64,000 nt of DNA. Source: Polystyrenella longa (GTDB lineage Bacteria; Planctomycetota; Planctomycetia; Planctomycetales; Planctomycetaceae). Shown here piece after piece: positions 27,939 through 38,033 of this stretch (its first letter is position 1; each line of letters starts with the position of its first letter). Position numbers and translations under genes: made by a program. Where the stretch lies: positions 2,999,001 through 3,063,000 of the forward strand of contig NZ_CP036281.1 in the NCBI RefSeq assembly GCF_007750395.1. Reading direction: 5' to 3'. The notes under the pieces were generated by a model. The model ran no database searches. It saw only the letters and a list, made by a program, of their open reading frames with translations, and had not been told where the DNA came from.

Positions 27939-28799
27939 TTAATCCGCCAAACCATATCGGACGATACACCACAGCGCCTGCAGACCATCTTTCCAACCGA
28001 TTTTCTTTCCCTGCTCATAGGTGCGTCCGGAATAACTGATCGACATCTCGTACACGCGATAACGACGGCGAGCGACTTTGGCCGTAATCTCCGGTTCAAA
28101 ACCAAATCGATTTTGCTTGAGTCCGGGGAGTACGTCCTTAATGACTTCTTTACGGAAAATCTTGTAACAAGTTTCCATATCAGTCAGGTTGAGATCAGTA
28201 AAGCAGTTCGAGAGCAGCGTCAGGAACTTATTGGCGATGTAGTGCCAGAAGTAAAGCACTCGATGAGGGTGATCTCCCAGAAACCGGCTTCCATATACGA
28301 CGTCGGCCCGATCTTCTACGATCGGCTGAATCAAGCGGGGATACTCCTCCGGGTTGTACTCCAGATCGGCGTCCTGAATCAGCACGATGTCGCCAGTCGC
28401 TTTCGCGAAACCTGTGCGCAGCGCTGCCCCCTTGCCCAGGTTTCGTTCGTGTTGTTCAACGATGATCTCGCAATCTGAACTACTCAGTTGCTCTTGAACA
28501 ATTTGAAGTAGCGGATAACTTCCGTCTGTACTGCAATCATCCACGAGAATAATCTGCTTCCGAATGGGCGAGCGGATAACGCGACGTAGCAGATCAGCAA
28601 CCGTGGCTTCCTCGTTATAAACGGGGATGACCACCGAGAGAAGCAGATCAGGTGGGATCGCATAAACCCCCAGTTGTTCACAAACGGAACGGCCCAATTG
28701 CCGTACTAATTGCACGTACCATTCCTGGCTATACAAGGCTTGGTCCGTGACGAGAATATCCTCATCAGACTGACAGGAGGGTTGGTTGGCTTCGTTCAT
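27939..28799 (-). CDS. GT2-family glycosyltransferase, dolichyl-phosphate-sugar synthase-like
   Basis: The GT-A fold is complete: [61 protein letters not shown] (the DAD metal motif), GSRFLG, and the later [15 protein letters not shown]. The last segment is typical of DPM1-like enzymes that load a sugar on polyprenyl phosphate. It has no obvious membrane helix, so it works at the inner face of the membrane. Sugar and lipid are unknown. A second, distinct GT2 gene lies at 30547-31407. Confidence 0.87.
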   Translation of the reverse strand: MNEANQPSCQSDEDILVTDQALYSQEWYVQLVRQLGRSVCEQLGVYAIPPDLLLSVVIPVYNEEATVADLLRRVIRSPIRKQIILVDDCSTDGSYPLLQIVQEQLSSSDCEIIVEQHERNLGKGAALRTGFAKATGDIVLIQDADLEYNPEEYPRLIQPIVEDRADVVYGSRFLGDHPHRVLYFWHYIANKFLTLLSNCFTDLNLTDMETCYKIFRKEVIKDVLPGLKQNRFGFEPEITAKVARRRYRVYEMSISYSGRTYEQGKKIGWKDGLQALWCIVRYGLAD

Positions 28800-29117
28800 G
28801 GTGACAATGGTTAAACAGATGCGAGTTCAAAAATGCGATTATCGTTTTGTTGTGGAGCCTCAGTCTCCCTGACTCGAGGGAAATACAGCGGTTTACGCCG
28901 ATCCGAATTCACTCTGGTGGATTTTAATTCTCAGCGAATTTAAATCTCCGAGAGTGCTCGGTATGATGGAATGATACTGAACGGTCGAACTCTTTAAGTC
29001 AAGACCTTCGCACTTTCGACGAAATGATTCTTGGCTGAAGAAGATCTACTTCGCTCCCGTTTAATTGATTCAGAAATTGTCGCTCCATCCCTCGTGAAAA
29101 TAACAGGTGGCTGACTG
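28800..29117. other. Divergent intergenic region
   Basis: About 318 bp separate the GT2 gene (minus) from the DUF4432 gene (plus). No hairpin, repeat or convincing promoter was recognised. Confidence 0.4.
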
Positions 29118-30299
29118 ATGTCCACGGAAAAACTCGTCCTAACCGACGTCGAAAACCAGATTTGGCATAACTCGATCGTTCTTCCATCAACTAGCAGAGA
29201 ATTGACGGGCAATCTTGGTCAATGCTCTATCAGTAAACAGACCTTTCAAGGGGGCCGCGCCGCCGGAGTCGATCTCGTTGAAATCGATAATGGCCACCTG
29301 TCGATCTCGGTCTTACCTACCCGGGGTATGGGGATCTGGAAAGTAAAGGCAGGTGATACGGAATTTGGTTGGTCATCGCCAGTCAAACAACCAGTGAACC
29401 CCGCCTTTGTGAATTTGCAGGAACGCGATGGTCTCGGTTGGCTATCCGGGTTTAACGAATTGATGTGCCGATGTGGACTCGCTTGGCATGGGGCACCGGA
29501 AAAAGATCCTGAAACGGGAGAGTTCCGCACACTACACGGACGTATCGCCAATTTGCCCGTCCATTACCTTGAGGCCGAAACAAGCAATGAGGGTGAAGGA
29601 TTTTTAAAGCTGACGGGGCTGATTGAGGAGGCGATGTTATTCTGGCCCGCTTTTGAACTGGAAAGTAGCCTGACCACAATTCCCGGCAGTAATTCCTTCA
29701 CCATTCAGGACAAGATCATCAACAAAGGGGGAACGCCGCAACAATTTGAAATTCTGTACCATACGAATTTCGGTACACCTCTACTTGAGCAGGGTTCACG
29801 ACTGGTCATGACACATGAAGAACTTTCGCCTCGTGATGACTGGGCCGGCGAAGAACTTGATCGCTGGGCCGACTACATTGCTCCTGAACCAGGTCGTGCC
29901 GAGCAATGTTACTTCATGCGACCCGGTGCGGATTCCGAAGGAAAAGCGCGGGCGTTACTCCGAAACAGTAAGGGGACTCTGGCAGCAGGCATGGAATGGA
30001 ATGTGAAAGAATTGCCCTGGTTCACACAATGGAAAAACGAACAAAGTATTGCCGATGGCTACTGCACTGGCTTGGAACCGGGGACCAGTTTCCCCAATCC
30101 AAACAGCTTTGAACGAGAACAGGGAAGGTTAATCACCCTACAACCCGGCGCATCCTGGGATATATCACTGACGTTGAGTTTCTATACTTCTCAGGAAGAG
30201 ATTTCCAAAGCCGAGCATCTGATTACTTCGACGCAAGAACATATCATGCCCAAAATCCACACAGCGCCTTTACCATTTCACTCTTCTGCCGCAAAATGA
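29118..30299 (+). CDS. DUF4432 / aldose 1-epimerase-fold protein
   Basis: The 393-aa protein has the galactose-mutarotase beta-supersandwich. Family features are VLPTRGMGIWKVKAGD, FNELMCRCGLAWHGAP, LHGRIANLPVHYLE (histidine-bearing), LYHTNFGTPLLE and GLEPGTSFPNP. It has no leader peptide. The fold binds a hexose-like ring and usually interconverts anomers or epimers. DUF4432 members occur beside sugar-oxidation genes in planctomycetes. Flanking genes here are glycosyltransferases, which gives little guidance to the substrate. Confidence 0.8.
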   Translation: MSTEKLVLTDVENQIWHNSIVLPSTSRELTGNLGQCSISKQTFQGGRAAGVDLVEIDNGHLSISVLPTRGMGIWKVKAGDTEFGWSSPVKQPVNPAFVNLQERDGLGWLSGFNELMCRCGLAWHGAPEKDPETGEFRTLHGRIANLPVHYLEAETSNEGEGFLKLTGLIEEAMLFWPAFELESSLTTIPGSNSFTIQDKIINKGGTPQQFEILYHTNFGTPLLEQGSRLVMTHEELSPRDDWAGEELDRWADYIAPEPGRAEQCYFMRPGADSEGKARALLRNSKGTLAAGMEWNVKELPWFTQWKNEQSIADGYCTGLEPGTSFPNPNSFEREQGRLITLQPGASWDISLTLSFYTSQEEISKAEHLITSTQEHIMPKIHTAPLPFHSSAAK

Positions 30300-30546
30300 C
30301 TGCCTTGAAAGTTGAGCAGCAAAACGACATTAAATCGGCCCGACATCTTCTCCAGTCGTTACAAACGATACTCGCCACAAAGTCATACCTACTGATGTAA
30401 GGCATCGAAAGGAAATGACTCTGGAACGAGGAAAGAGATCGTGCCGATTCAGAGGGTAAGGTCTCATTGTCCGAATCGAGATCCGTAGACCTGGAAGAGT
30501 TCGAGGCCTTGTTGCTATTTTACTGTCTGGAAGAAATGAACCGTTC

Positions 30547-31407
30547 ATGAGCGAGCCCGTCATCATGTCGAATTCCGAAACCCCCGCTGGACAGGTTAGT
30601 ACACCCTTCTTACCTGTGACGTCAAATCGTCATGAGGGCAAGACGATCGCGATCATGCCTGCTTATAATGCGGCTGCAACGTTAAAGCGAACGCTGGATG
30701 ATTTCCCGCCTGGGGTTGTTGACGAGACAATTCTTGTGGATGACTGCAGTCGAGACAATACAGCGGAAGTTGCTCGTGAGCTTGGCCTGACGGTGATCGT
30801 TCATGATCAGAATAAAGGTTATGGCGGCAACCAGAAAACCTGCTATCGTCGGGCTCTTGAATCAGGTGCCGAGTATGTGGTGATGATTCATCCGGATTAT
30901 CAGTACGATAGCCGCGTGATTGGCCTCGCAGTCGAGACGATGAAGCTGGGAATACTCGATGTCTGCATCGGTTCTCGAATTCGGACTCGTCGGGAGACTC
31001 TGCAGGGGGGCATGCCGCTTTACAAGTATTTCGCCAATCGCTTTCTGACGACTGTCGAGAATAGCGTACTGGGGCAGAACCTGGGCGACTTTCACAGTGG
31101 CTTTCGCGCCTATCGTCGTGAAGTCCTTGAAACGATTCCGTTCGAACGAAATTCGGATGACTTCGTTTTCGACAGCCAGTTCCTGGCGCAGGTCGTCCAC
31201 TTCGGTTTCAAAATGGGTGACATTCCCGTGCCGGTTCGATATTTCGCCGAAGCATCGAGTATTAACTTTAGCCGCAGTATGAAATACGGACTCTCGACGT
31301 TAGGCGTACTTGGCAGCTATTTGATGCACCGCTGGCATCTGAAGAAATCACCGTTGTTCGAAGTGAAGGAATCGCGAGCAGTGAACGAATCAGGCGGGGA
31401 CGCTTGA
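30547..31407 (+). CDS. GT2-family glycosyltransferase
   Basis: GT-A fold: [62 protein letters not shown] (metal site here HPDYQ), and [10 protein letters not shown]. The [18 protein letters not shown] and [15 protein letters not shown] segments match a GT2 subgroup common in bacterial polysaccharide loci. A ~30-residue polar N-terminal extension precedes the fold; an alternative ATG lies six codons in. The acceptor is unknown. The gene is alone, with a DEAD-box helicase convergent 40 bp downstream. Confidence 0.87.
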   Translation: MSEPVIMSNSETPAGQVSTPFLPVTSNRHEGKTIAIMPAYNAAATLKRTLDDFPPGVVDETILVDDCSRDNTAEVARELGLTVIVHDQNKGYGGNQKTCYRRALESGAEYVVMIHPDYQYDSRVIGLAVETMKLGILDVCIGSRIRTRRETLQGGMPLYKYFANRFLTTVENSVLGQNLGDFHSGFRAYRREVLETIPFERNSDDFVFDSQFLAQVVHFGFKMGDIPVPVRYFAEASSINFSRSMKYGLSTLGVLGSYLMHRWHLKKSPLFEVKESRAVNESGGDA

Positions 31408-31447
31408 ACGCCCCCTCAGTTTCGCGTATTTGAGTGATTGTTGCCGA

Positions 31448-32668
31448 TTAATAATTCTTCGGCGGTCGCGGTCGCACCGGCTGAAAATCTTTGATCTCGT
31501 ATTCATCGAGAAGCATGTTGATGCGTTTTTCGATCTCTGTCAGTTGCGATCCTTGTTCACGAGTAACAAAGGTAATTGCCTGGCCTTTGCCCACTGAGGA
31601 GAGTCGCCCTGCTCTTCCAATGCGGTGGACGTAATCATCACAGAATTCGGGCACATCATAATTAATGATGTGAGAGATACCGCTGATATCAATTCCGCGA
31701 CCCACAACATCCGTCGCAATCAACATTCGCGTTTTGCCACCCCGGAATTCTTTGATCACGCTGTCGCGTTTCGGTTGCGCCAGGTCACCATGGATGACGG
31801 CAATGTTTTTCAGCTTCTTCGCGAACGTTTTATATAATCGTTCCGCTCCCCGTTTGGTACGGGTGAACACCAGAACCTGTTGGGGACGTTCCTGGAGAAG
31901 AAACTTAGCCATTAACGAGATTTTGCGGTCTGCATCGACGCTGATGTAAAACTGCTGAATTGATTTATTGGCGACGTCTTTCTCTGAAAGATCGACGCGA
32001 TCCGGATCGATCATGTATCGCTTGGCAAGCCGTTCCACTTCGGAAGACATCGTAGCTGAAAGCAGGAGTGTCTGGCGTTGCTCAGGGCACCGTTTCATGA
32101 TCTTTTCGATATCCGGACGGAAACCGATATCGAGCATACGGTCAGCTTCGTCCAGAACGACGAACTTCACCTGATCGAGAACTAGATCTTTTCGAAACAA
32201 CAGGTCAATTACTCGACCCGGCGTACCGACAACCATTTGCGCTCCGTTTTCCAGATCGCGAATTTGCTTACGGATAGGACGCCCCCCCACCAGCACAGCC
32301 ATTTTCAGGCTTTTGGGACCAAGACGTTCCAGTTCATTTGAGACCTGTTCGCTCAGTTCCCGTGTAGGTGTAAGAATGATTGCTTGCAGCCCGGGAAGGC
32401 GGGGGTCCATCTGCTCCAGTATGGGCAGACCAAAGGCGGCCGTCTTACCGGTGCCCGTTTGAGCCTGGCCGGTGACATCGCGCCCTGTGAGTGCGATCGG
32501 AATGAATTGCTCTTGAATAGGACTCGGTTTCTTATAACCGAGTTTATCCAGGCGAGCCAGGACTTTCGGATTTAAACCGAGCGAAGCGAATTCGGTATCC
32601 GGCGTTTTTTGAGTTTTTTTCGAGGGACGTTTTTTATTGGATCGGCTTTTATTCTCTTTTGTATTCAC
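31448..32668 (-). CDS. DEAD-box RNA helicase, RhlE-like
   Basis: Starting at GTG, the 406-aa protein has every DEAD-box motif: Q motif PSPIQEQ, AQTGTGKT (69-76), TPTRELSEQ, TPGR, VLDEADRML, SAT, the ARGxD-equivalent TDVVGRGID and HRIGRAGR. A Lys/Ser-rich N-terminal extension of ~25 residues probably helps bind RNA. There is only a short C-terminal tail, as in RhlE/SrmB types. Such enzymes unwind structured RNA in ribosome assembly, decay and cold response. It has an unusually long upstream region with several stem-loops. Confidence 0.9.
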   Translation of the reverse strand: MNTKENKSRSNKKRPSKKTQKTPDTEFASLGLNPKVLARLDKLGYKKPSPIQEQFIPIALTGRDVTGQAQTGTGKTAAFGLPILEQMDPRLPGLQAIILTPTRELSEQVSNELERLGPKSLKMAVLVGGRPIRKQIRDLENGAQMVVGTPGRVIDLLFRKDLVLDQVKFVVLDEADRMLDIGFRPDIEKIMKRCPEQRQTLLLSATMSSEVERLAKRYMIDPDRVDLSEKDVANKSIQQFYISVDADRKISLMAKFLLQERPQQVLVFTRTKRGAERLYKTFAKKLKNIAVIHGDLAQPKRDSVIKEFRGGKTRMLIATDVVGRGIDISGISHIINYDVPEFCDDYVHRIGRAGRLSSVGKGQAITFVTREQGSQLTEIEKRINMLLDEYEIKDFQPVRPRPPKNY

Positions 32669-33306
32669 AGTTTCGTTCTAGCTCGTGGTGAGCATTTTTT
32701 TTCTGGCATCTCTCTCTACTTTCAGCCGGCAAGGAGCCAAAGACGCGTTTCCTATGGAGATGGCCTGCAATGTCAGAACGTAGTCTGATATTTCATTTTC
32801 AATTACTGGTACCACCTGCTTAACCTCGAAATGATTCACTCTGTTCCGACCAGGCTGAATGTTTTTTACAGTCGGAACGGGGGGCGAGTTCTTCTAACCA
32901 TGAACTCACCAATACAATGTTGTAGTTTCAGACATTTCGAAATTGTTTTTTGGGAATTTCGAAGAGCGTGTTCCCCGTAAGGAAGAATCCCAGTAGGAAA
33001 AATTATCGCTCGTTGGAATGTTTGCTAGTGTTTTATTGAGTGAAGTCGTTTTCCTGTACCCAGAGCACTGAGGTGTACACAGGAAAATCGAGGCCATCCA
33101 GGACCTGACTCAGGCTTTTCCGTTTATCTGTTATTGTTCGAAAGGAAGAGTAGTCAGAGAAGGTCTTGAGGTGGGAGTATCTTGAATTGGTCCTTAATCT
33201 ACAGGAATAAGAGAGGCCGAGTCAACAGAGAAACGTCGTCGAATGTTCACGTGACGGCCCTGCATCCATGAAACTGGACCGGTCGCAACGGATATCCGGA
33301 TTCTCT
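32669..33306. other. Structured non-coding gap upstream of DEAD-box helicase
   Basis: About 640 bp without a supported gene. It holds three inverted repeats: GTTCCGAC (32843-32850) with 32871-32878; TTCGAAATT (32936-32944) with 32955-32963; TTTTCCTGT (33049-33057) with 33079-33087. The last has A/T flanks in a terminator-like way. They could form a structured leader of the helicase mRNA, the end of the ftsH transcript, or both. Confidence 0.45.
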
Positions 33307-35271
33307 TTAGAAGTTCGACGACCCCTTTCCGTTCCCGTTTCTTTTTTTCGCCTGAGCCGATTCCCCAATCAATTCGGTCAGTTCGGCGTAGCCCAGGCTC
33401 TCTTTATCAAGTAGTGCCTCCGCAAGCTTGGTCAAGGCCTCACGGTTTTCTGTGAGTAGTTCTGTCGCACGATTGGCCGCATTAATTAGAATACTTTGTA
33501 TTTCTGTATCTACTAAGTGAGCGGTCTGTTCGCTGTATTCCCGGGAATCGTGCATTTCTTTACCGAGGAAGGGATGAACTTCGCGTTGGTCAAAGGCGAC
33601 AGGGCCGATCTTCTCGCTCATTCCCCAGTTCGCAACCATTCGTCGCGCAATCTGGGTCGCTTTCTTAAGGTCACTTTGAGCCCCTGCGGTGTATTCATCA
33701 AAGATCAGTTTTTCGGCAGCGCGGCCTCCCATGATCATCGCCAGTTGTGCATGGAGTTTATTTTCACCGATGCTGAAGTTTTCCTCATCGGGCACAAGTT
33801 GCGTCAATCCGAGTGACCAACCACGAGGGATAATCGTCACTTTGTGTACTGAGTCTACCTCGGGTTCCAACCAGGCGATCAGAGCGTGACCCGCTTCATG
33901 ATAAGCGGTCATGTCCCGTTCGTGGCCTTGCAGAATATTCTCGCGAGGTGGCCCCATCAAAACTTTGTCCCGAGCTGAATCGAAGTCTTCCATCATGACC
34001 ACTTTTCGAGAAGCACGTGCGGCGTGAATTGCGGCTTCGTTCACCAGGTTCTTCAATTCAGCACCGGAAAAACCAATCGTGTTAGCGGCGATGTTTTCCA
34101 GATCGACAGAAGAGTCGAGGGGAATACTCCGTGTATGAACCTTGAGAATTCCGACCCGGCCCTCTTTAGAAGGTTTATCAACCGTCACATGTCGGTCGAA
34201 TCGTCCTGGACGAAGTAATGCGGGATCGAGAACGTCTGGCCGGTTCGTCGCGGCGATGACGATGGCTGCTTCATTCTTTTCGAAACCATCCATCTCACTT
34301 AAAATCTGGTTGAGTGTCTGTTCCCGTTCATCGTGACCACCACCCAGTCCCGCTCCACGTTCGCGGCCGACAGCGTCGATTTCATCAATGAAGATGATAC
34401 AGGGAGCGTTTTCCTTTGCCGTTTTGAATAAATCGCGGACACGACTGGCCCCGACTCCGACAAACATCTGAATAAATTCAGAACCACTCACGGAGAAGAA
34501 GGGAACCCCCGCTTCACCGGCGGTGGCACGGGCGAGCAAAGTTTTACCAGTACCCGGAGAGCCTTTCAAAAGCACACCCCGGGGGATTTCGGCACCGATT
34601 TTGCGGAACTTTTCAGGGTTTTTCAGAAATTCGACGACCTCTTCCAGTTCGAGTTTGGCCTGCTCCATACCGGCGACATCGTTGAATGTCTGCTGTTTAT
34701 CGCTCTTGGTAAACCGTTTCGCTGGGCTCTTCGCGAAGTTCCCAAACATTCCCTGTCCCATCGACTCCGAGTTTCGTCGGAAGATGAAAAAGATAATCCC
34801 AAGGAAGAAGACCGACATCAGGAAATAGATCAGCAATTGCTGTCCTGCTCCGGAGTCAAATGGAAGCGCTTTGTAACTCTTGAGCTTCTTTTCTTCTGTC
34901 AGCGTTTTCACAAACTGGAAAAGGCTCTCCGTATCATAGACGTATGAAGTGAAATCTTCGCTCAGCTTCTTGTCTTTGTCCTCGGGGTCCGTGGGGGGCT
35001 CCACCCATTTTCCGTAAATCGTATTAGGGGGATTGTAGATAATCTCTTCTACATTCCCTTGCTCCGCCTGTTCGCGCACAAAGCTATACTCGACATCTTT
35101 GGTTCCGCCCATATTGAACAGGAACATTACTGCCAGCATGATCAGCAGAATGAACCAGATACCACCAGGAAAACCGGGCGCCGGCCGTTTCTTCTTTTCA
35201 CCAGAGTTGCCTTGGCTTTTCTCTGATTTTTGCTTTTTGGAAGGTTCGGGCTTCGAAGAAGGGGAATCCAT
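33307..35271 (-). CDS. ftsH: ATP-dependent zinc metalloprotease FtsH
   Basis: I start at ATG 35271 (AAGG 7 nt upstream). The protein of 654 residues has a charged N-terminal tail, TM1 (~39-54), a periplasmic segment and TM2 (~146-165). The AAA+ domain has Walker A GSPGTGKT (~237-244), pore loop [10 protein letters not shown], Walker B IIFIDEID (~292-299) and the second region of homology [18 protein letters not shown]. The protease motif HEAGH is at ~458-462. The periplasmic segment has an inserted acidic loop ([15 protein letters not shown]). It degrades misfolded membrane proteins and selected regulators. Confidence 0.96.
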   Translation of the reverse strand: MDSPSSKPEPSKKQKSEKSQGNSGEKKKRPAPGFPGGIWFILLIMLAVMFLFNMGGTKDVEYSFVREQAEQGNVEEIIYNPPNTIYGKWVEPPTDPEDKDKKLSEDFTSYVYDTESLFQFVKTLTEEKKLKSYKALPFDSGAGQQLLIYFLMSVFFLGIIFFIFRRNSESMGQGMFGNFAKSPAKRFTKSDKQQTFNDVAGMEQAKLELEEVVEFLKNPEKFRKIGAEIPRGVLLKGSPGTGKTLLARATAGEAGVPFFSVSGSEFIQMFVGVGASRVRDLFKTAKENAPCIIFIDEIDAVGRERGAGLGGGHDEREQTLNQILSEMDGFEKNEAAIVIAATNRPDVLDPALLRPGRFDRHVTVDKPSKEGRVGILKVHTRSIPLDSSVDLENIAANTIGFSGAELKNLVNEAAIHAARASRKVVMMEDFDSARDKVLMGPPRENILQGHERDMTAYHEAGHALIAWLEPEVDSVHKVTIIPRGWSLGLTQLVPDEENFSIGENKLHAQLAMIMGGRAAEKLIFDEYTAGAQSDLKKATQIARRMVANWGMSEKIGPVAFDQREVHPFLGKEMHDSREYSEQTAHLVDTEIQSILINAANRATELLTENREALTKLAEALLDKESLGYAELTELIGESAQAKKRNGNGKGSSNF

Positions 35272-35712
35272 CAATCATCCTTTAAGTCAATTCAAACCGA
35301 AGGTTTCTCAGTTACTAAAGCGGGAACTGTATCTTTCCCGCACTTCCCACACGGGAAACGACGGGGACAGCCCACGATTGTCCAGAGATACCATTTCTAA
35401 CAATCGTCAGATTACCGCTGTGTAATTCCCAGGGGGCCTGTTTGACCAACTCAGAGTGAAATCAACTAAGGTGGAAACGAGGTACCGGGAATCAGCTGAA
35501 ACAGGTCCCCGATTGAGGAGACGCGCGGTAATATCGAACGGTCATTAAAAACGGTAAACAGGCTTCCTGCCTGTTGTTCGGTTGAATTCGTATGTTCGTT
35601 TATTGAAGTCTTTTTAAGAAACAAGGTCGCCCTATTCTAGACAGTTCAACCCCGTTGAAAAACCGACTGGGCCGTCTACTGGCAGACGGATAGCAAAATA
35701 TTCCCGATTCAT
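35272..35712. other. Upstream region of ftsH
   Basis: About 440 bp between ftsH and the Gfo/Idh/MocA gene, both leftward. Besides the terminator at its right end, it has a 7-bp hairpin (AACAGGC 35557-35563 with 35569-35575). The ftsH promoter should be here, but I cannot fix it by eye. Confidence 0.4.
35672..35689 (-). terminator. Intrinsic terminator of Gfo/Idh/MocA gene
   Basis: CCGTCT (35672-35677) pairs with AGACGG (35684-35689). Read leftward it is followed, after 8 nt, by TTTTT, about 24 nt past the stop of the oxidoreductase gene. Confidence 0.5.
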
Positions 35713-36801
35713 TCAGGATAGCATTGTTAAGGGATTCTCCCGATTCTCCAGCGGAAACTCGACTCGCGTTTCCTGCCGGTGAGATTCAAACACGGCAGCA
35801 ATCATTTCAGTAGCGGCACGAGCGTCGTACATGTTGCAAATCGGCTGAGAATCTTCATTGATCGCCCGGATCAGGTCGAGCACGGCCAAATGGTTCCCCC
35901 CTCCGTGACCAGAATGGCCCTTTTCTTCGGCTTTAATGGGTTCCCACTGCGCCTTGCTGAAATGCGGCGACCAAGTTCCGTTCCGCAGTATCGCAGCCTC
36001 CATCGTATACCCCGTCGTCATGCGGATTGCCCCTTTGCTCCCAAACAGAGTCAGACCGAAACGTCCCGGAGAACCAGCGGGGTTGCGCGTGGAGTTGAAG
36101 TATCCCGGAATCCCGTTTTGAAACTCATAAGTCGCGAAGAGCGTATCCCCCGCCAAGGGGCCGATTCCTTCATTACCAGCGACCACATCCTCCTTCGTAA
36201 TAGGGTGCCCCTCATTGAAGACGCGAGCGGAGCAGGCTTCGACATCGCCATTAAAGTACCGCATCATGTCCAGGACATGAGAACCCAGTACCCAGAGATC
36301 TTCCCCCCCTCCGCGACCGTCTTCTTTCCCACGGCCCCTCATTTCGACCAGCGTGCCGATTTCGCCTGCCGTGACCATTTCTCTAATTTTAGCGATGACG
36401 GGTGAGTAGCGGGTCGTATGGGCGATGGCCAGTTTGAGATGTTTCGATTCCAGAGCGGCGATCACTTCATCCGCTTCACGTAAAGTGGGAGTAAATGGTT
36501 TTTCCATGTAGATGTGGCATTCCTGTTCGGCGGCCTCCATTGCCATTTCGTGGTGTTGATCAATCCACCTCTGGCTGATCGAAACGATGTCTGGTTTCTC
36601 TTTCGCCAGCATCTGTTTGTAATTGAGATAACTACGCTTGGCTCCTGTTCTTTCGAGTGCGTCGGCCAGGCTGCTCTTATTGTCATCTGCAACGGCAACG
36701 ACTTCGACCCCGGGAACATCTTTCCATACAACATCGAGTCCGTGTCCGTAATTTCCTTTTCCAGAACGACCAATCACAGCAACACGCCAAGTTTTCTGCA
36801 T
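35713..36801 (-). CDS. Gfo/Idh/MocA-family NAD(P)-dependent oxidoreductase
   Basis: The 362-aa protein has a Rossmann N-terminus (VAVIGRSGKGNYGHGLDVVW, VVAVADDNKSS) and the family signature EKPFTPTLREADEV. The C-terminal alpha/beta domain has GSHVLDMMRYFNG and a glycine-rich GRGKEDGRGGGEDLW loop. There is no twin-arginine leader, unlike many planctomycete members, so it is cytoplasmic. It probably oxidises or epimerises a sugar or inositol. It is divergent from a second family member, a common arrangement, but the two sequences are quite different. Confidence 0.87.
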   Translation of the reverse strand: MQKTWRVAVIGRSGKGNYGHGLDVVWKDVPGVEVVAVADDNKSSLADALERTGAKRSYLNYKQMLAKEKPDIVSISQRWIDQHHEMAMEAAEQECHIYMEKPFTPTLREADEVIAALESKHLKLAIAHTTRYSPVIAKIREMVTAGEIGTLVEMRGRGKEDGRGGGEDLWVLGSHVLDMMRYFNGDVEACSARVFNEGHPITKEDVVAGNEGIGPLAGDTLFATYEFQNGIPGYFNSTRNPAGSPGRFGLTLFGSKGAIRMTTGYTMEAAILRNGTWSPHFSKAQWEPIKAEEKGHSGHGGGNHLAVLDLIRAINEDSQPICNMYDARAATEMIAAVFESHRQETRVEFPLENRENPLTMLS

Positions 36802-37027
36802 GGTTAGAATTCCTTAACTCGATGTAAATATTGAAACAGGCGAACGGCTTCCGATGCAGTGTGCGCACAGAAAGCTTGCCTTTTAGCGGAGGCTTCTGCA
36901 TGATAGAGAGCAGAACAGCCTAAGGTTATCAGCCGTTCATCATGACAGCTTCTGTCAAGGATCTCAAATACAAACCGGGATTCCGCCTCATTACGTTTTT
37001 ACCTGCCAGCTAAAGCGACCTTCAACT

Positions 37028-38011
37028 ATGAAACCGATCAAGTATGCTCAAATAGGAACTGGCCACGGTCATGCGTCTAAGATCGCGGACTATCAGGCCT
37101 CCCCAGAGTTTGAAGTTGTAGGTGTGGCCGAACCAAACGAACGATTAAAATTGCAGGCCATGAGTTCCGGCAAGTACGACGGAATCGAGTGGATGAGTGT
37201 CGACCAGATTCTCACTAACAAAGACATTCAGGTCATCGGTGTGGAGACAAAAGTCGCGGATCTATTGGACACCGCTGAAAAGTGCATTGCAGCCGGAAAG
37301 CACATCCATCTCGACAAACCGGCCGGTACGTCGTTACCGCAGTTTGAACGTTTGCTCAACGAGGCCGCATCGAAACATCTCGTCGTGCAAATGGGGTACA
37401 TGTATCGTTACAACCCCGCCGTGAAGATGTTGAAAACCTTTATCGAAAAAGGCTTACTCGGCGAGATCTTTGAAATTCATACCGTAATGAGTAAAGTCCT
37501 GACCGAAGGTTCCCGGAAGCAATTGGCCGAGTTTAAAGGGGGCATGATGCTGGAACTTGGTTGTCACCTGATCGATCTGGTCGTTGATATTATGGGAGAA
37601 CCGGAAAAGGTGACACCGTTCCTGCAGCATTCATCCCAGGAATTCGACGACGGGCTGAATGACAATACATTGGCCGTTTTCGAGTACCCGCAGGCCCTCG
37701 TTTCCATCAAATCAGCGGGACTGGAAGTCGACGGTTTTCAACGTCGGCATTTCGTCGTCTGCGGTACGAAAGGGACTTTCCATATTCAACCTCTGGATGC
37801 CCCTTCTGTTCGATTTGCGTTGGATGAACCCCAGCCCCCATACAAGAAAGGTTACCAGGAAATCGAGTTCGGGAATTACAAGCGTTATAAAGTCGATGTC
37901 GAGGAATTGGCTCGCTGGATCCGAGGAGAAAGCGACCCCGCCTTCACCTACGAGCACGATCTTCAGGTGCAGAAAGCGGTTCTGCAAGCATGCGATATGC
38001 CACTCGGTTGA
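37028..38011 (+). CDS. Gfo/Idh/MocA-family oxidoreductase
   Basis: The 327-aa protein opens with YAQIGTGHGHASKIADY, a Rossmann start with GTGHGH in place of the usual GxGxxG, as in a subset of the family. LDKPAGTSLPQFE is the EKP-equivalent catalytic lysine motif (DKP here). MGYMYRYNPAVKML and LELGCHLIDLVVDIMGEP are the C-terminal domain motifs. A sugar-type substrate is likely but unspecified. It is divergent from the family member at 35713-36801, and convergent with a hydrolase gene 22 bp away. Confidence 0.86.
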   Translation: MKPIKYAQIGTGHGHASKIADYQASPEFEVVGVAEPNERLKLQAMSSGKYDGIEWMSVDQILTNKDIQVIGVETKVADLLDTAEKCIAAGKHIHLDKPAGTSLPQFERLLNEAASKHLVVQMGYMYRYNPAVKMLKTFIEKGLLGEIFEIHTVMSKVLTEGSRKQLAEFKGGMMLELGCHLIDLVVDIMGEPEKVTPFLQHSSQEFDDGLNDNTLAVFEYPQALVSIKSAGLEVDGFQRRHFVVCGTKGTFHIQPLDAPSVRFALDEPQPPYKKGYQEIEFGNYKRYKVDVEELARWIRGESDPAFTYEHDLQVQKAVLQACDMPLG

Positions 38012-38029
38012 TCGTCGACTCTTCGACCG
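38005..38029. terminator. Short hairpin between convergent genes
   Basis: CGGTTGA (38005-38011, including the stop codon) pairs with TCGACCG (38023-38029), one wobble pair, in the 22-bp gap between convergent genes. No long T-run. Confidence 0.35.
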
Positions 38030-38033
38030 ATTC

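Noticed and set aside
32906-33097. 63-codon minus-strand frame in the structured gap
   Set aside because: Overlaps two of the inverted repeats, has no ribosome site and no protein-like character.
35779-36405. 208-codon plus-strand frame opposite the Gfo/Idh/MocA gene
   Set aside because: Shadow of a conserved coding region; Arg/Pro-rich nonsense composition.
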